Assembly: GCF_900188225.1 (NCBI RefSeq)
Contig: NZ_FZOC01000002.1
Location: 430,310 to 494,309, forward strand
DNA length: 64,000 bases
Source of the DNA: Humidesulfovibrio mexicanus
GTDB lineage: Bacteria; Desulfobacterota; Desulfovibrionia; Desulfovibrionales; Desulfovibrionaceae
Direction: 5' to 3'
The notes under the pieces were generated by a model. It was not told where the DNA came from and did no database searches. It saw nothing but the letters and a program-made list of their open reading frames with translations. This document shows positions 41,690 to 50,912 of this stretch, one piece after another; the stretch's first letter is position 1, and each line of letters begins with the position of its first letter. Both the position numbers and the translations under genes were made by a program.

Positions 41690-41716
41690 AGCCCGGTTTT
41701 TGACCGGGCTTTTTTT
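41690..41716 (+). terminator. Rho-independent terminator after the universal stress gene
   Basis: AGCCCGGT and ACCGGGCT form an 8-bp stem with a T-rich loop, followed by T6. Confidence 0.93.
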
Positions 41717-41822
41717 CTCGCTTCCAGGGGCTTGGCAGACGCATTGCGCAGGTGTACGTATTGCCCGCACCGGCCCCCACGGCCGACACCACTTGCGGCT
41801 GCAACCGCCCAGGACGTCCCCC

Positions 41823-43016
41823 ATGGAAACGTTCACCAAGATCATCACCGCCTGTTATGAAAAAGGCTATTCGGACCTGCATATCACTGGCGGCCATCCG
41901 CTTGTGTGCCGACGCGACGGCGAGGTTTTCTTTCAGAAACAGCATGTGCTGTCGCACCAGTATGTGGATGCTCTGGTGGATCGCATTCTCAACCAGAGGC
42001 AAAAACGTCAGCTCAAGGAACACTGGTCCACGGACCTCGCCCTTTCGGTCGAGGATAAGCGCCTGCGCATCAACGCCTTCAGCTCCCACAGGGGGGTGAG
42101 CCTGGCCATACGCTTCCTGCCGTCCGTGATTCCCGACCTGGACAGCCTGAACCTGCACCCTTCCCTCAAGGATTTTTGCGCCGCTCGTTCGGGATTGCTG
42201 CTCATTTGCGGCAGCACGGGCAGCGGCAAGACCACCACCATCGCCGCGCTCATCAACGAGATCAACAACACCAGGGCGTGTCACGTCATGACCCTGGAGG
42301 ACCCTATCGAGTACCTGTTCACCTCGCGCATGGCCTTCATCGAGCAGCGTGAGCTGGGCAAGCATTTCCATTCCTATCAGCAGGGGCTGCTCGACGTGCT
42401 GCGCCAGGCTCCGGACGTCATCGTGGTGGGCGAGATGCGCGCCCCGGAAACCATACAGCTTTCCCTGGACGCCGCCGAGTCCGGGCATCTGGTCATCGCC
42501 ACCATGCACGCCGGCACCCACGAGGAAGCGGTGAACCGCATGTGCAGCCTGAGCACCCTCGCCGGGGAGCATATCCGCCTTCAGTTGGCGCAAAGTCTGG
42601 CGGGCATTGTGAACCAGCAACTGCTGTACATGCCGCGGCTCAAGCATTCGGTGCCGCTGCTGTCCATCCTGCGCAACACCAGGGCCATCGCGACCCTCAT
42701 CCGCGAGAACAAGCTTTCCCAGTTGGACAGCACGCTGGAGACGTGCAAGGCGAAGGGCATGTTCACCTTCGCCGCCTACCGCGACGACTACCTCGCCGCG
42801 CGCACGGACTTCCGGCAGCCGCAGGTGCTCCACGCCACCGCCCCCGGCAACGCCCCGCGCGAGCATTCCTCGCGCTTGTTCGACTACGATTATCGCCCCT
42901 GTCCTGGCGCAGCGCCTCAGCCATCGCGGCGCCAGGAGCCGGACGAGCCGCAGACCGTGTTCGACGGCGGGGACATCGACGACTACATTTCGGAACTGGA
43001 ACGCCGCTCATCGTGA
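41823..43016 (+). CDS. PilT-like type IV pilus retraction ATPase
   Basis: This 397-residue secretion-superfamily ATPase powers pilus retraction. An N-terminal PAS-like domain (SDLHITGGHPLVCRRDGEV) precedes a RecA-like core with Walker A GSTGSGKTTT (about 130), the Asp box MTLEDPIEYLF, Walker B PDVIVVGEMRAPETI and the His box ATMHAGT. The C-terminal 50 residues are a Pro/Arg/Asp-rich tail. No other pilus motor genes are adjacent; a prepilin peptidase lies 7 kb away. ATG at 41823 was chosen because the longer frame begins in the terminator. Confidence 0.92.
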   Translation: METFTKIITACYEKGYSDLHITGGHPLVCRRDGEVFFQKQHVLSHQYVDALVDRILNQRQKRQLKEHWSTDLALSVEDKRLRINAFSSHRGVSLAIRFLPSVIPDLDSLNLHPSLKDFCAARSGLLLICGSTGSGKTTTIAALINEINNTRACHVMTLEDPIEYLFTSRMAFIEQRELGKHFHSYQQGLLDVLRQAPDVIVVGEMRAPETIQLSLDAAESGHLVIATMHAGTHEEAVNRMCSLSTLAGEHIRLQLAQSLAGIVNQQLLYMPRLKHSVPLLSILRNTRAIATLIRENKLSQLDSTLETCKAKGMFTFAAYRDDYLAARTDFRQPQVLHATAPGNAPREHSSRLFDYDYRPCPGAAPQPSRRQEPDEPQTVFDGGDIDDYISELERRSS

Positions 43017-43096
43017 CCTGGCTTCGAGCAGCCATTTTTTCCCAGCCCGTTGCCAGAAGTCGTCTGTTTCTGTAGAGACGAACGAGAACTGGATTT

Positions 43097-43118
43097 GGCC
43101 CCGGCTCGAAGCGGGGCC
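43097..43118. other. Hairpin just before the hybrid kinase gene
   Basis: GGCCCCG pairs with CGGGGCC around an 8-nt loop, without a T-run. It ends 14 bp before the ATG and could block the ribosome site or mark the end of the pilT message. Confidence 0.4.
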
Positions 43119-43132
43119 ATGCGGGGGGGGAG

Positions 43133-45802
43133 ATGGCCGGGGGGCTTTGGCACGGCAGAATGCCGATCTGGGCTGTATACGCCTTGGCTGTTTGCGCGCC
43201 CCTGCTCACGCTTGGCCTTCGTTCCGCTCTTTCCGTCGATTTCGGCGAGCGGCCCCTGCTCATCCTGTTCATGGCGCCCATCGGCGTGGTCGCGCTGCTC
43301 GGCGGCCTTTGGCCCGGCGTGCTGGCCACGGCGCTTTGCGCGTTGGGCATCAACCTGCAGGCCATCCCCCCGGAAGGCAGTCTCGCCATCGTGGCCGGGC
43401 ACGACCTGCTCCAATGGCTGGCGCTCATTTTCACCGGCCTGCTCGTCAGCGTCTTGAGCGAGCGGCATCTGCGGGCGCGACGGGTGTTGGCCGAGAGCGA
43501 GTCGAGCTATAGGATCCTGTTCGAGTCCATGAACGAGGGCCTGTGCGTGCTGGAGCTGGTGCGCGATGCCTCCGGCACGCCAGTTGATTATCGCATTCTG
43601 GACGTGAACCCCGCCTATGAACGGATTCTTGGGGTGAAGCGGACGGAGGTTCTGGGGCGGCGGGTGGTGGAGGCGTTCGGTCTGGCCGAGCCGCCGAATC
43701 TTCACGCCTTCGTCGCCATGCTCCAGCGAGGGCGGCCAGTCTCTTTCGATACCCATGTTCCCGGTTTAGATAAGCATTTCCGTGTTTCCGCCTTCCCCAT
43801 GCGGGACGAAGTGTTCGGCGTGGTCTTTCAGGACGTGACCCAGCGTCGGCTCTCCGAAGTCGCCCTGTACGCAAGCGAGCGCCGTTATCGAGAATTGTTC
43901 GATCGCGCGCCGATCCCGCTCTGTTCCGTGGATGCCCAGGGGCGTGTGCTCAATGTGAACCAGCGCTTTGTACTGGCGTTCGGCTGTTCCCTGGAGGACA
44001 TCCCCACCCTGGAACAATGGTGGGGCTTCGTTTGTCCGGACGAGGAGCGCCGCCAGGAGGCCAGCCAGGCCTTGCTGGACGACATGCGCGGGAGCGCCCC
44101 AGCGGGAGTGGCCGCTCCGCGCATGTACCTGTTGGCCGGGCGCGACCGGAAGCCGCGCGAGTACCTTGTCACTGCAATCGCCACCGGAGACGGCTTCGTC
44201 GCCACCTTCAGCGATATCAGCGAGCGTTTGCGCGCCGAAGAAGCCCTGCGGCGCAGCGAGCTGACCTTCCGCACGGTGGCGGACTTCACGTATGACTGGG
44301 AGTACTGGCGCGGCGTCGATGGCCGCATGATCTGGGCCTCTCCCTCCTGCGAACGCGTATGCGGCTATACCGCGGCCGAGTTCATGTCTGACAGCGATCT
44401 CGTTTTCCGCATCATCCACCCGGACGACAAGGCTCGTTATCATTGCCACCTTGAGGACCACGCATATCCCGGCAGGGAGTTGTGCACCATGGACCTGCGC
44501 ATCATCACCAGGTCTGGCGAGACCATCTGGGTGAACCACAAATGCGTCAGCATCGTCCGGGAGGACGGCGAGCCTCTTGGACGCCGGGTATGCAACACGG
44601 ACATAACCGATCGCAAGCGCATGGAGCTGGCCCTGGCAGACGCCCGTGACGTGGCCGAGGCCTCGAACCGCGCCAAGGGCGAGTTCTTGGCCAACATGAG
44701 CCATGAGATACGAACCCCGTTGAACGGTATGCTGGGGATGCTCCAACTGCTGCAGGGCGACCCCGCGAGCGAGGATCGCCAGGAGTATGTCGACATGGCC
44801 CTTGGCGCCGGGCGCAGGCTGCTTGGGCTGCTGAACGACATCCTGGACTTTTCGAGCATGGAGGCTGGAAGGCTTGCGCTGCACCTCGCCCCCTTGCGCC
44901 TGGATGTGGTGTTCGAGACCGTGGAGAACATCTTCCGCCTGGCCTGTGCGCCCAAGGGGCTTGGGCTGTCCTTTCGGGTTTGGCCCGGCACGCCGGAGGT
45001 TCTTCTGGGCGACGAGGCGAGGATTCGCCAGATACTGTTCAATCTCGTGGGCAACGCGGTGAAGTTCACCCCGAGCGGCGAGGTCCGGGTGGAGGCCTGG
45101 AGCGCCCCCCATCCCCGCGAGCCCCGGTCGGTGATGCTCTATCTCAGCGTCTGCGACACGGGCATCGGCATACCGGACGGGCAGGTGGACCATGTGTTCC
45201 GGCGCTTCACCCAGTCTGATGCAAGTTTTGCGCGCAAGTACGAGGGCGCGGGGCTTGGTTTGGCCATAGTCAAACGTCTGGCCGATCTCATGGGCGGCGA
45301 GATCGTTGTGGACACCGAGGTCGGTCGGGGGACGAGCATCCATCTGCGGCTTGTGCTGGAGCTCCCAGAAGAATTCGCGTCGACATCGCCTGAGGCGCGG
45401 ACAGCATCCAAAGCTGTTGCGGGGCCGTTGCGACTGTTGCTGGTTGAGGACGAGGAGGTGGGACGCCTGGCCATCCGCACCATGCTCACCCGCATGGGGC
45501 ACATGGCCGTGACCGCCGAAAACGGCCTGGAGGCGGTGCGGGCCTTTGCCGAGGGGAATTTCGACTGTGTGCTCATGGACATCCAGATGCCAGAGTTGGA
45601 CGGCGTGGAGGCGACCCAGCGCATTCGTGCCATTCAGAACACTGGCACCAAGCCTTGGACCCCGGTCATTGCGCTGACTGCGTATGCCATGGCCGGGGAC
45701 CGCGAGCGTTTTCTGGCGGCCGGCATGGACGGGTATTTGAGCAAACCAGTTCAAGAGGGCGAACTTGCCTCGATACTGTCCTCGCTGCCCGTGCGCGGCT
45801 GA
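43133..45802 (+). CDS. Hybrid sensor histidine kinase with membrane region and three PAS domains
   Basis: This 889-residue protein has an N-terminal membrane domain of about four spans (residues 10-105, MASE/DUF4118-like). Three PAS domains follow at about 120-240, 245-365 and 375-500 (the last with PAC segment LDLRIITRSGETIWVNHK-like). HisKA (NMSHEIRTPLNG, His near 524) and HATPase (GNAVKFTPSG, DTGIGIPDG, GAGLGLAIVKRL) come next. The C-terminal receiver has VEDEEVGR, phosphoacceptor Asp near 816 in VLMDIQMPELDG and LSKPV. No partner regulator gene is adjacent. Confidence 0.92.
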   Translation: MAGGLWHGRMPIWAVYALAVCAPLLTLGLRSALSVDFGERPLLILFMAPIGVVALLGGLWPGVLATALCALGINLQAIPPEGSLAIVAGHDLLQWLALIFTGLLVSVLSERHLRARRVLAESESSYRILFESMNEGLCVLELVRDASGTPVDYRILDVNPAYERILGVKRTEVLGRRVVEAFGLAEPPNLHAFVAMLQRGRPVSFDTHVPGLDKHFRVSAFPMRDEVFGVVFQDVTQRRLSEVALYASERRYRELFDRAPIPLCSVDAQGRVLNVNQRFVLAFGCSLEDIPTLEQWWGFVCPDEERRQEASQALLDDMRGSAPAGVAAPRMYLLAGRDRKPREYLVTAIATGDGFVATFSDISERLRAEEALRRSELTFRTVADFTYDWEYWRGVDGRMIWASPSCERVCGYTAAEFMSDSDLVFRIIHPDDKARYHCHLEDHAYPGRELCTMDLRIITRSGETIWVNHKCVSIVREDGEPLGRRVCNTDITDRKRMELALADARDVAEASNRAKGEFLANMSHEIRTPLNGMLGMLQLLQGDPASEDRQEYVDMALGAGRRLLGLLNDILDFSSMEAGRLALHLAPLRLDVVFETVENIFRLACAPKGLGLSFRVWPGTPEVLLGDEARIRQILFNLVGNAVKFTPSGEVRVEAWSAPHPREPRSVMLYLSVCDTGIGIPDGQVDHVFRRFTQSDASFARKYEGAGLGLAIVKRLADLMGGEIVVDTEVGRGTSIHLRLVLELPEEFASTSPEARTASKAVAGPLRLLLVEDEEVGRLAIRTMLTRMGHMAVTAENGLEAVRAFAEGNFDCVLMDIQMPELDGVEATQRIRAIQNTGTKPWTPVIALTAYAMAGDRERFLAAGMDGYLSKPVQEGELASILSSLPVRG

Positions 45803-45865
45803 CTTTTCCCTTCACCTGCGGCGCGATTTTGGGTACACCCCCCGGACAACCCGGAGGTCCGCCGC

Positions 45866-46459
45866 ATGTTCAGAGATATTCCCCAGTCCGTCGAGGTCAC
45901 CCAGGGACACATGAAGGCCCTGGAAGCCTGGCGCAAGGCGCAGGGCGTGGAGCCCCAGCGGCTTTTGCCGCAGGTGGAGCCGGAAGCGGGCAAGCTGCTG
46001 GCCTTGCTGCTGGCCAATTGTCCGCCGGGCGATGCGGCAGAACTGGGCACGGGCGCTGGCTATTCCGCCCTGTGGCTGGCCCTGGCCTGCCGCGCCACAG
46101 GCCGCAAACTGGTCACCTTCGAGCCGGACCCGGCAAAGGTCGAGCTTGCCCGGCACTGCCTGGACACCGCGGGGGTGTTCGACGTGGTGGAGCTGCGGCA
46201 GGAGGACGGCGTGGCCGGCCTGGACTCCCTGTCCGGATTGTCCTTCTGCTTCATCGACGCCGGGCCGGAGTGCGCGCGGGAGGCCTTTGAAACGGCCCTG
46301 GCGGCCCTGCCCCGTGGCGGGCTCGTCATTGTGGGCGAGGCCGTGAGCGGGGCGGAGCGCTTTCCGCAGTTTCTCCTGGATGTGGAGGTGGACCCGCGCG
46401 TGGATGCGGTGACCTTGCCTCTTGGAGCAGGGCTGCTCATCTGCCGCAAGGTGTCATAG
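45866..46459 (+). CDS. O-methyltransferase (family 3 type)
   Basis: This 197-residue SAM-dependent enzyme resembles the catechol/caffeoyl-CoA O-methyltransferase group: PQVEPEAGKLLALLL, motif I AAELGTGAGYSALWLA, motif II FEPDPAKVELAR and FCFIDAGPE. It lacks the long N-terminus of plant enzymes. The substrate is unknown. Its stop overlaps the stop of the convergent AraC gene by 6 bp. Confidence 0.85.
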   Translation: MFRDIPQSVEVTQGHMKALEAWRKAQGVEPQRLLPQVEPEAGKLLALLLANCPPGDAAELGTGAGYSALWLALACRATGRKLVTFEPDPAKVELARHCLDTAGVFDVVELRQEDGVAGLDSLSGLSFCFIDAGPECAREAFETALAALPRGGLVIVGEAVSGAERFPQFLLDVEVDPRVDAVTLPLGAGLLICRKVS

Positions 46460-47329
46460 GGGGGGGCATTTCCGCCGCGCGTAAGCCCTGGCATACTGCG
46501 CCGGGGTAAGGCCAACCACCCGCGCAAAGTGCCGGTTCAGGTGGCTCTGGTCGCAGAATCCCGCTTCGATGGCCGCTTCCGCCGGGGCCATTCCTTCGCG
46601 CAACTGGCGCTTGGCGCGCCGCAAACGCGCATGGGTCTGAAAGGCGTGCGGAGGCAGGCCGACCAGACGCGTGAAGGCCCGGTGCAGGGCATAGGCGTCC
46701 ACGCCGCAGCTCTGTGCCAGTTCTTCCAGTCCCACACCCTGGCCGTCCTCTTTCTCGATGATTTCTCGCGCTGTTGCCACCGCGCGCGTCATTTCTTCCC
46801 GATCCGGTCTTGTGGCGCATGGCGTTTCGACGCCGTGGTCGGCCAGGCGTTCCAGCACTTCCGCCAGCATGGATTGGATTTCCAGCGCGCCAGCGGCGCG
46901 TTCGCAGCACGCCGCCAGCTCCGCAAGGCAGGCGGCCAGGCCAGCGTCCGCAATGCGCAGGGGAAGGCGGGTGGGGAAGCCCAACGGCAGCGAGGCCTCC
47001 GTGAAGCTGAAGGCGAGGTAGGCGCAGGGGCCGCACGCCGTGCAAGAATGGGCCAGACCTTGCGGCAGGGAGAACACCTCGCCTAGAGCGACTTGCGTAT
47101 GGCCCTCCGCCGTGCTGATGCTGCGCGTTCCGTTGGTGACGAGGCCCACGGTGAGGGAATCGTGGGCATGGCGCGGCTGCTCTGGCGGGTGCCGGTCGGC
47201 CATGACCAGACACACCCCAGGCAAATGCGCCGGGCAGACCAGCCTTGGCCGCCCGGCGCGCGGAGTTCGTCCGCCGCTAGAGCAGGGGCGGCACGAATTT
47301 GGCGAGGATGTAGAGGTCGTGTCCGGCAT
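46454..47329 (-). CDS. AraC-family regulator with cupin-type sensor domain
   Basis: The N-terminal ligand-binding cupin domain has HAHDSLTVGLVTNGTRSI and FSLPQGLAHSC. The C-terminal double helix-turn-helix has VGLEELAQSCGVDAYALHRAF and AIEAGFCDQSHLNRHFARVVGLTPAQYARAY. Coordinates use the ATG at 47329, which overlaps the cupin gene. The first 25-30 residues do not look like protein, so a start near 47203-47245 (ATG at 47203 or a nearby GTG) is likely. It may control the upstream cupin and folD genes or itself. Confidence 0.85.
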   Translation of the reverse strand: MPDTTSTSSPNSCRPCSSGGRTPRAGRPRLVCPAHLPGVCLVMADRHPPEQPRHAHDSLTVGLVTNGTRSISTAEGHTQVALGEVFSLPQGLAHSCTACGPCAYLAFSFTEASLPLGFPTRLPLRIADAGLAACLAELAACCERAAGALEIQSMLAEVLERLADHGVETPCATRPDREEMTRAVATAREIIEKEDGQGVGLEELAQSCGVDAYALHRAFTRLVGLPPHAFQTHARLRRAKRQLREGMAPAEAAIEAGFCDQSHLNRHFARVVGLTPAQYARAYARRKCPPL

Positions 47330-47669
47330 CGGCCCTCACTGCATGGCGCACGCCCGCTGGCATCAGCCCGCAGACGCCGGGCTCGTAGCGTACGCTGTCG
47401 CCCGCCAATAGGCAGGTTCCCGCCCCGGCCACAACCTCGTGCAGTTCCATGTTGGCGGGGTGCGTGTGTTCCTCAAGGACGCAGCCAGCCTCCACCCGTA
47501 CCAGGTGCGCACTCATGGCTCCGTCCGTATCCGCAGCGGTGAGCAGGTGCTTGAGGGCAACGCCAGGAAAGCTCGCGTGCGGGTTCCAAGGCAGGGCGGC
47601 AAGATCCTTTTCGCGGCCCGGTGCGGCCAGACGCATGGTCCCGGGCAGAAGGGAAAGATCGTTGGGCAT
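47277..47669 (-). CDS. Small cupin-domain protein
   Basis: This 130-residue single cupin barrel has metal-binding motif 1 EEHTHPANMELHEVVAG (His, His, Glu, His) and motif 2 PAGVRHAVRADAG. It resembles anti-sigma-ChrR or small dioxygenase-like cupins, but no specific activity can be named. AAAGGAG lies 6 bp before ATG at 47669. It lies between folD and the AraC gene on the same strand. Confidence 0.82.
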   Translation of the reverse strand: MPNDLSLLPGTMRLAAPGREKDLAALPWNPHASFPGVALKHLLTAADTDGAMSAHLVRVEAGCVLEEHTHPANMELHEVVAGAGTCLLAGDSVRYEPGVCGLMPAGVRHAVRADAGHDLYILAKFVPPLL

Positions 47670-47757
47670 CGCAGACTCCTTTGGTTGAATGGGGGACGTT
47701 TGTCCCTCCTTTTGCCAAAGGCTGCGCTTGCGGTCTTGGACGTTCTTGCAGCGGCGC

Positions 47758-48618
47758 CTACGCGCCCACATGGGCCTTGTACGCCAGCACGGCGTTTTGC
47801 ATCAGCATGGCGATGGTCATGGGGCCGATGCCGCCGGGCACCGGAGTCATGGCCCCGGCGCTGGAGCAGATGCACTCGAAGTCGCAGTCGCCCATGAGGC
47901 AGTCGTCCACGCGGTTGATGCCCACGTCCACCACCACGGCGCCGGGCTTGACCATGTCGCAGGTGATGAACTTGGGCCTGCCTATGGCGGCGAAGAGGAA
48001 GTCGGCCTGCCTGCACTGCTCGGCCAAGTCGGGCGTGCGGGAGTGGCACAGGGTCACGGTGGCGTCGCCGTACTCGCCAGGCTGGGAAAGCATGATGGAC
48101 AACGGACGGCCCACGATGTTGCTGCGGCCCACCACCACGGCGCGCTTGCCGCGCGGGGAGAGCCCGTAGCGCCGCAGCAGCTCCATGACCCCGGCCGGGG
48201 TGCAGGGTGCGAAGCCGGGCAGCCCCTGGGCCAGTCGGCCCATGTTCTCCGGGTGGAAGCCGTCCACGTCCTTGTCCGGACGGATGCGCTCCAGGCAGCG
48301 GCGGCTGTCCAGGCCCTTGGGCACGGGAAGCTGGAGCAGGATGCCGTCCACGGCCTCGTCGGCGTTGAGCCTGGCGATGAGGGCCTCCAGGTCCTGCTGC
48401 GTGGTGTCGTCCGGGAGCCTGTGCGGGAAGGAGGCGATGCCCACCTCGGCGCAGGCGCGTTCCTTGTTGCGCACATACACCTGGGAGGCCGGATCCTCGC
48501 CCACAAGGATGACGGCCAGCCCTGGCGCGCGACCATGCCTGGGCGTCAGCCCGGCCACTTCGGCCTTGAGTTCTGTGCGGATGGACTGGGCGGTGGCTTT
48601 GCCGTCGAGCAGGATCAT
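47758..48618 (-). CDS. folD: Bifunctional methylenetetrahydrofolate dehydrogenase / cyclohydrolase
   Basis: It interconverts 5,10-methylene-, methenyl- and 10-formyl-THF in one-carbon metabolism. It has 286 residues. The motifs [15 protein letters not shown] (catalytic Lys; YVxxK), [24 protein letters not shown], the NADP loop [17 protein letters not shown] and [14 protein letters not shown] are all present. It provides formyl-THF chemistry that links to formate metabolism. A cupin gene follows 88 bp downstream. Confidence 0.97.
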   Translation of the reverse strand: MILLDGKATAQSIRTELKAEVAGLTPRHGRAPGLAVILVGEDPASQVYVRNKERACAEVGIASFPHRLPDDTTQQDLEALIARLNADEAVDGILLQLPVPKGLDSRRCLERIRPDKDVDGFHPENMGRLAQGLPGFAPCTPAGVMELLRRYGLSPRGKRAVVVGRSNIVGRPLSIMLSQPGEYGDATVTLCHSRTPDLAEQCRQADFLFAAIGRPKFITCDMVKPGAVVVDVGINRVDDCLMGDCDFECICSSAGAMTPVPGGIGPMTIAMLMQNAVLAYKAHVGA

Positions 48619-48680
48619 CTGGACCTCCTGAAAGGGGTTGCCATGCGGTGCGTGTGTGTTGCGGAAGGGGCAATCTACGG

Positions 48681-48711
48681 AAAAGGCCCGCGCTTGTCGA
48701 GGGCGCGGGCC
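48681..48711 (-). terminator. Rho-independent terminator of the FecR/OmpA pair
   Basis: Read on the minus strand, GGCCCGCGC and GCGCGGGCC form a 9-bp stem followed by TTTT. It separates the OmpA lipoprotein gene from folD. Confidence 0.85.
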
Positions 48712-48746
48712 GTGGATGCGTTGGTTTGGAACGCGGGGAGCGTGCG

Positions 48747-49352
48747 TCAGCGGACGGTGACTTCCACCCGGCGGTTTCTTGGTTCGTGCGGGTTGGCGCT
48801 TACCACGAGAGGATTGGCCGAACCGTGCGACGCCACTTCGATGCCCTCCGACGGCAGCCCTGCCTTGATCAGCAGTTTGCGCACGGATTCCGCACGCCTG
48901 CGCGAGATGTCGATATTGTAGTTTTCGTCTCCGGCGGCGCTGGCGTGGCCCACAACGGCGATGTCGCGGGAGTCCCGGTCCTTGGCGGTCGCCAGTACCT
49001 GCGGCAGCAGGGCCTGGGACTCCCTGGTGAGCCGGGTGGTCTCGCTATCGAAATACAGGACGAAGCGCACCGGCTTTTCCGGCAAAGCCCGGCGGGCCGG
49101 ACCGAAAAGGGCTTCGGTTTCGGCCTCGGAAAGCGTTTCCGGCGCGGATGGAGCGGATTGGGCATCGGCCACGCGCACGGCTGTCCCCGCCTGGGTCAGC
49201 CGGGTCGCGCCAGCCGTGTTGGTTATGCTCACCTGGCCCACGTGGCCATCGGGATCAGGCAGGAGCAGCACCACGTTGCGCGGCTTGCCGCACGCCGCCA
49301 GCAGCGGCAGCGCCACAAGCACGGCCAAGAGCAGCAGCTTGCGCGCGTTCAT
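48747..49352 (-). CDS. OmpA-domain lipoprotein
   Basis: This 201-residue protein has a signal peptide ending in lipobox LLAAC (Cys21). A short linker precedes a C-terminal OmpA peptidoglycan-binding domain ([51 protein letters not shown]). It is coupled by a 4-bp ATGA overlap to the FecR-domain gene. The pair resembles modules in which a FecR-like protein and an OmpA lipoprotein act together in the envelope. Confidence 0.9.
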   Translation of the reverse strand: MNARKLLLLAVLVALPLLAACGKPRNVVLLLPDPDGHVGQVSITNTAGATRLTQAGTAVRVADAQSAPSAPETLSEAETEALFGPARRALPEKPVRFVLYFDSETTRLTRESQALLPQVLATAKDRDSRDIAVVGHASAAGDENYNIDISRRRAESVRKLLIKAGLPSEGIEVASHGSANPLVVSANPHEPRNRRVEVTVR

Positions 49353-49876
49353 TTGGCTGCCCCCGTCACCTGGGCCTTGTCCTCGGCGGTCTCCAGGCCG
49401 GGTTCGACGTTCAGCAGAACGTGCGTGCCGCGTATGCCGACGGAATAGACCGGCGTTTCGATCTTGGCCACCTCCGGGTTGAGCTTCACGATTTCTCCGC
49501 TCACCGCGGCCATGGATCCGCGTGAGAGCTTGAGCACCTGGGCCAGCGCCCCCTTCTCCGGTTCGAAAAGGAAGCGTTCCACCACCAGGCGGCTGCCTGG
49601 GCCGAGCGACAGGGTGGAGTTGTCGCGCAGCACAAGCCCCAGAGTGGCGCCCTTGCCCGTGGTGAGCACATCCCTTTCATAGACCCGGTCCCCGATTTTG
49701 AGGGGGGCGGCGGCCCCGGCGCGCGTGACCAGCGCCTCGCCCGCAACGGACTTGACGCTTCCGGCAGGAGCATCGGCCGCAAGGACGGAGTTCGAGGAAA
49801 GGGAACACAGACAGAACAGGGCCAGGGCGGACAGCACCGCTTTTGTGGCGTATCGGCTTGGTGGATGCGGTGACAT
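49349..49876 (-). CDS. Secreted FecR-domain protein
   Basis: This 175-residue protein has a signal peptide (1-33) and a FecR domain (GSVKSVAGEALVTRAG, LKIGDRVYERDVLTTGKGATLGLVLRDNSTLSLG, VYSVGIRGTHVLL). It is a stand-alone periplasmic form rather than the membrane anti-sigma FecR. AAAGGAG lies 8 bp before ATG. It shares its last 4 bases with the OmpA lipoprotein gene. Confidence 0.88.
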   Translation of the reverse strand: MSPHPPSRYATKAVLSALALFCLCSLSSNSVLAADAPAGSVKSVAGEALVTRAGAAAPLKIGDRVYERDVLTTGKGATLGLVLRDNSTLSLGPGSRLVVERFLFEPEKGALAQVLKLSRGSMAAVSGEIVKLNPEVAKIETPVYSVGIRGTHVLLNVEPGLETAEDKAQVTGAAK

Positions 49877-49946
49877 GGAGAGTACTCCTTTTGTCTATGC
49901 TATGCCGGGTCAAAAATTTCGTCAACAGCTTCGCGGACGGAATGGA

Positions 49947-50762
49947 CTAGGGCAGGGGCAGTCCCAGCCACCAGTGCAGCAGCCATGGCCCTGCCAGCAG
50001 ATATCCTGCGGCCCCGGCGCACAGGAAGGGGCCAAAGGGGAGGCTGGTCTGCATCCCCCGGCCATTGGAGGTTCGCATGGCGGCGATTCCGCCAGGAAGG
50101 GCCAGCAGCGCCCCGGCGAAGAGGGTGATGCCCACGGCGGCTGGGCCAAGGAGCGCGCCAATCAGCAGCATGAGCTTGGCGTCGCCCAGGCCAAGGCCGT
50201 CCACCCCGCGCAGTCGGCGGTAGAGTTCCGAAACGCCCCAGAGACCGCCCCCGCCGAGCAGGGCGCCCAGGAACGCCCGCTCCCATCCGATGCCCAGCGT
50301 CCACAGGGGCGGCAGCAGGGCGGAACAGGCCAGCGCAACCGCCGCGCCGGGCAGGGTGAGCCGGTCGGGCAGCAGACGGATCTCCAGGTCGATGAGGGAG
50401 AGCACGAGGAAGAGCGTGCCGAACAGGAGCGCCGCCGCAAGGTGCGGCGTGGTGCCGAACACGGCGGCCGCGGCAAGGGCGAACAGGGCGCTCGCCAACT
50501 CGGCGAGGGGATACCGGGCCGGGATGGGCGTTTTGCAGGAACGGCATTTCCCGCCCAGGAGCAGCCAGCCCAGCAACGGCAGGTTCTCGCGCCAGGAAAG
50601 AGTATGGCCGCAAGCCGGGCAGTGGGAGCGCGCAGGGGAGAGCACGCTGCCGCCGCGCGCAAGCCTGTGTCCCGCGCAGGCGGCGAAGCTGCCCAGGGCG
50701 AGGCCCAAGAGCGCCGCCAGCGGCAGGGCAAGGGCGTTGGGCAGCGCGGAAACTGCGGTCAT
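49947..50762 (-). CDS. pilD: Prepilin peptidase / N-methyltransferase
   Basis: This 271-residue membrane aspartyl protease cleaves and N-methylates type IV prepilins or pseudopilins. The zinc-type N-terminal domain has CPACG and CRSCK pairs, and the two catalytic Asp lie in SLIDLEIRLLPDRL and GLGLGDAKLML. It has about eight membrane spans. ATG at 50762 has AAAGGAG; the much longer open frame upstream is antisense to the ligase gene. Confidence 0.93.
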   Translation of the reverse strand: MTAVSALPNALALPLAALLGLALGSFAACAGHRLARGGSVLSPARSHCPACGHTLSWRENLPLLGWLLLGGKCRSCKTPIPARYPLAELASALFALAAAAVFGTTPHLAAALLFGTLFLVLSLIDLEIRLLPDRLTLPGAAVALACSALLPPLWTLGIGWERAFLGALLGGGGLWGVSELYRRLRGVDGLGLGDAKLMLLIGALLGPAAVGITLFAGALLALPGGIAAMRTSNGRGMQTSLPFGPFLCAGAAGYLLAGPWLLHWWLGLPLP

Positions 50763-50912
50763 GGTGCTCCTTTCGCGTCGGGCGCGCTCTTGCCGAACGG
50801 CGCGTTCTGCTGCATGATGCGCCGGGCCTGTGGACCCGAGCGCCAGTGAAGGCGCTAGCGCATTTCCGCCCTGTCCACAAGCCCGCCAATCCAGTGTATT
50901 CGAGGGGGAGCC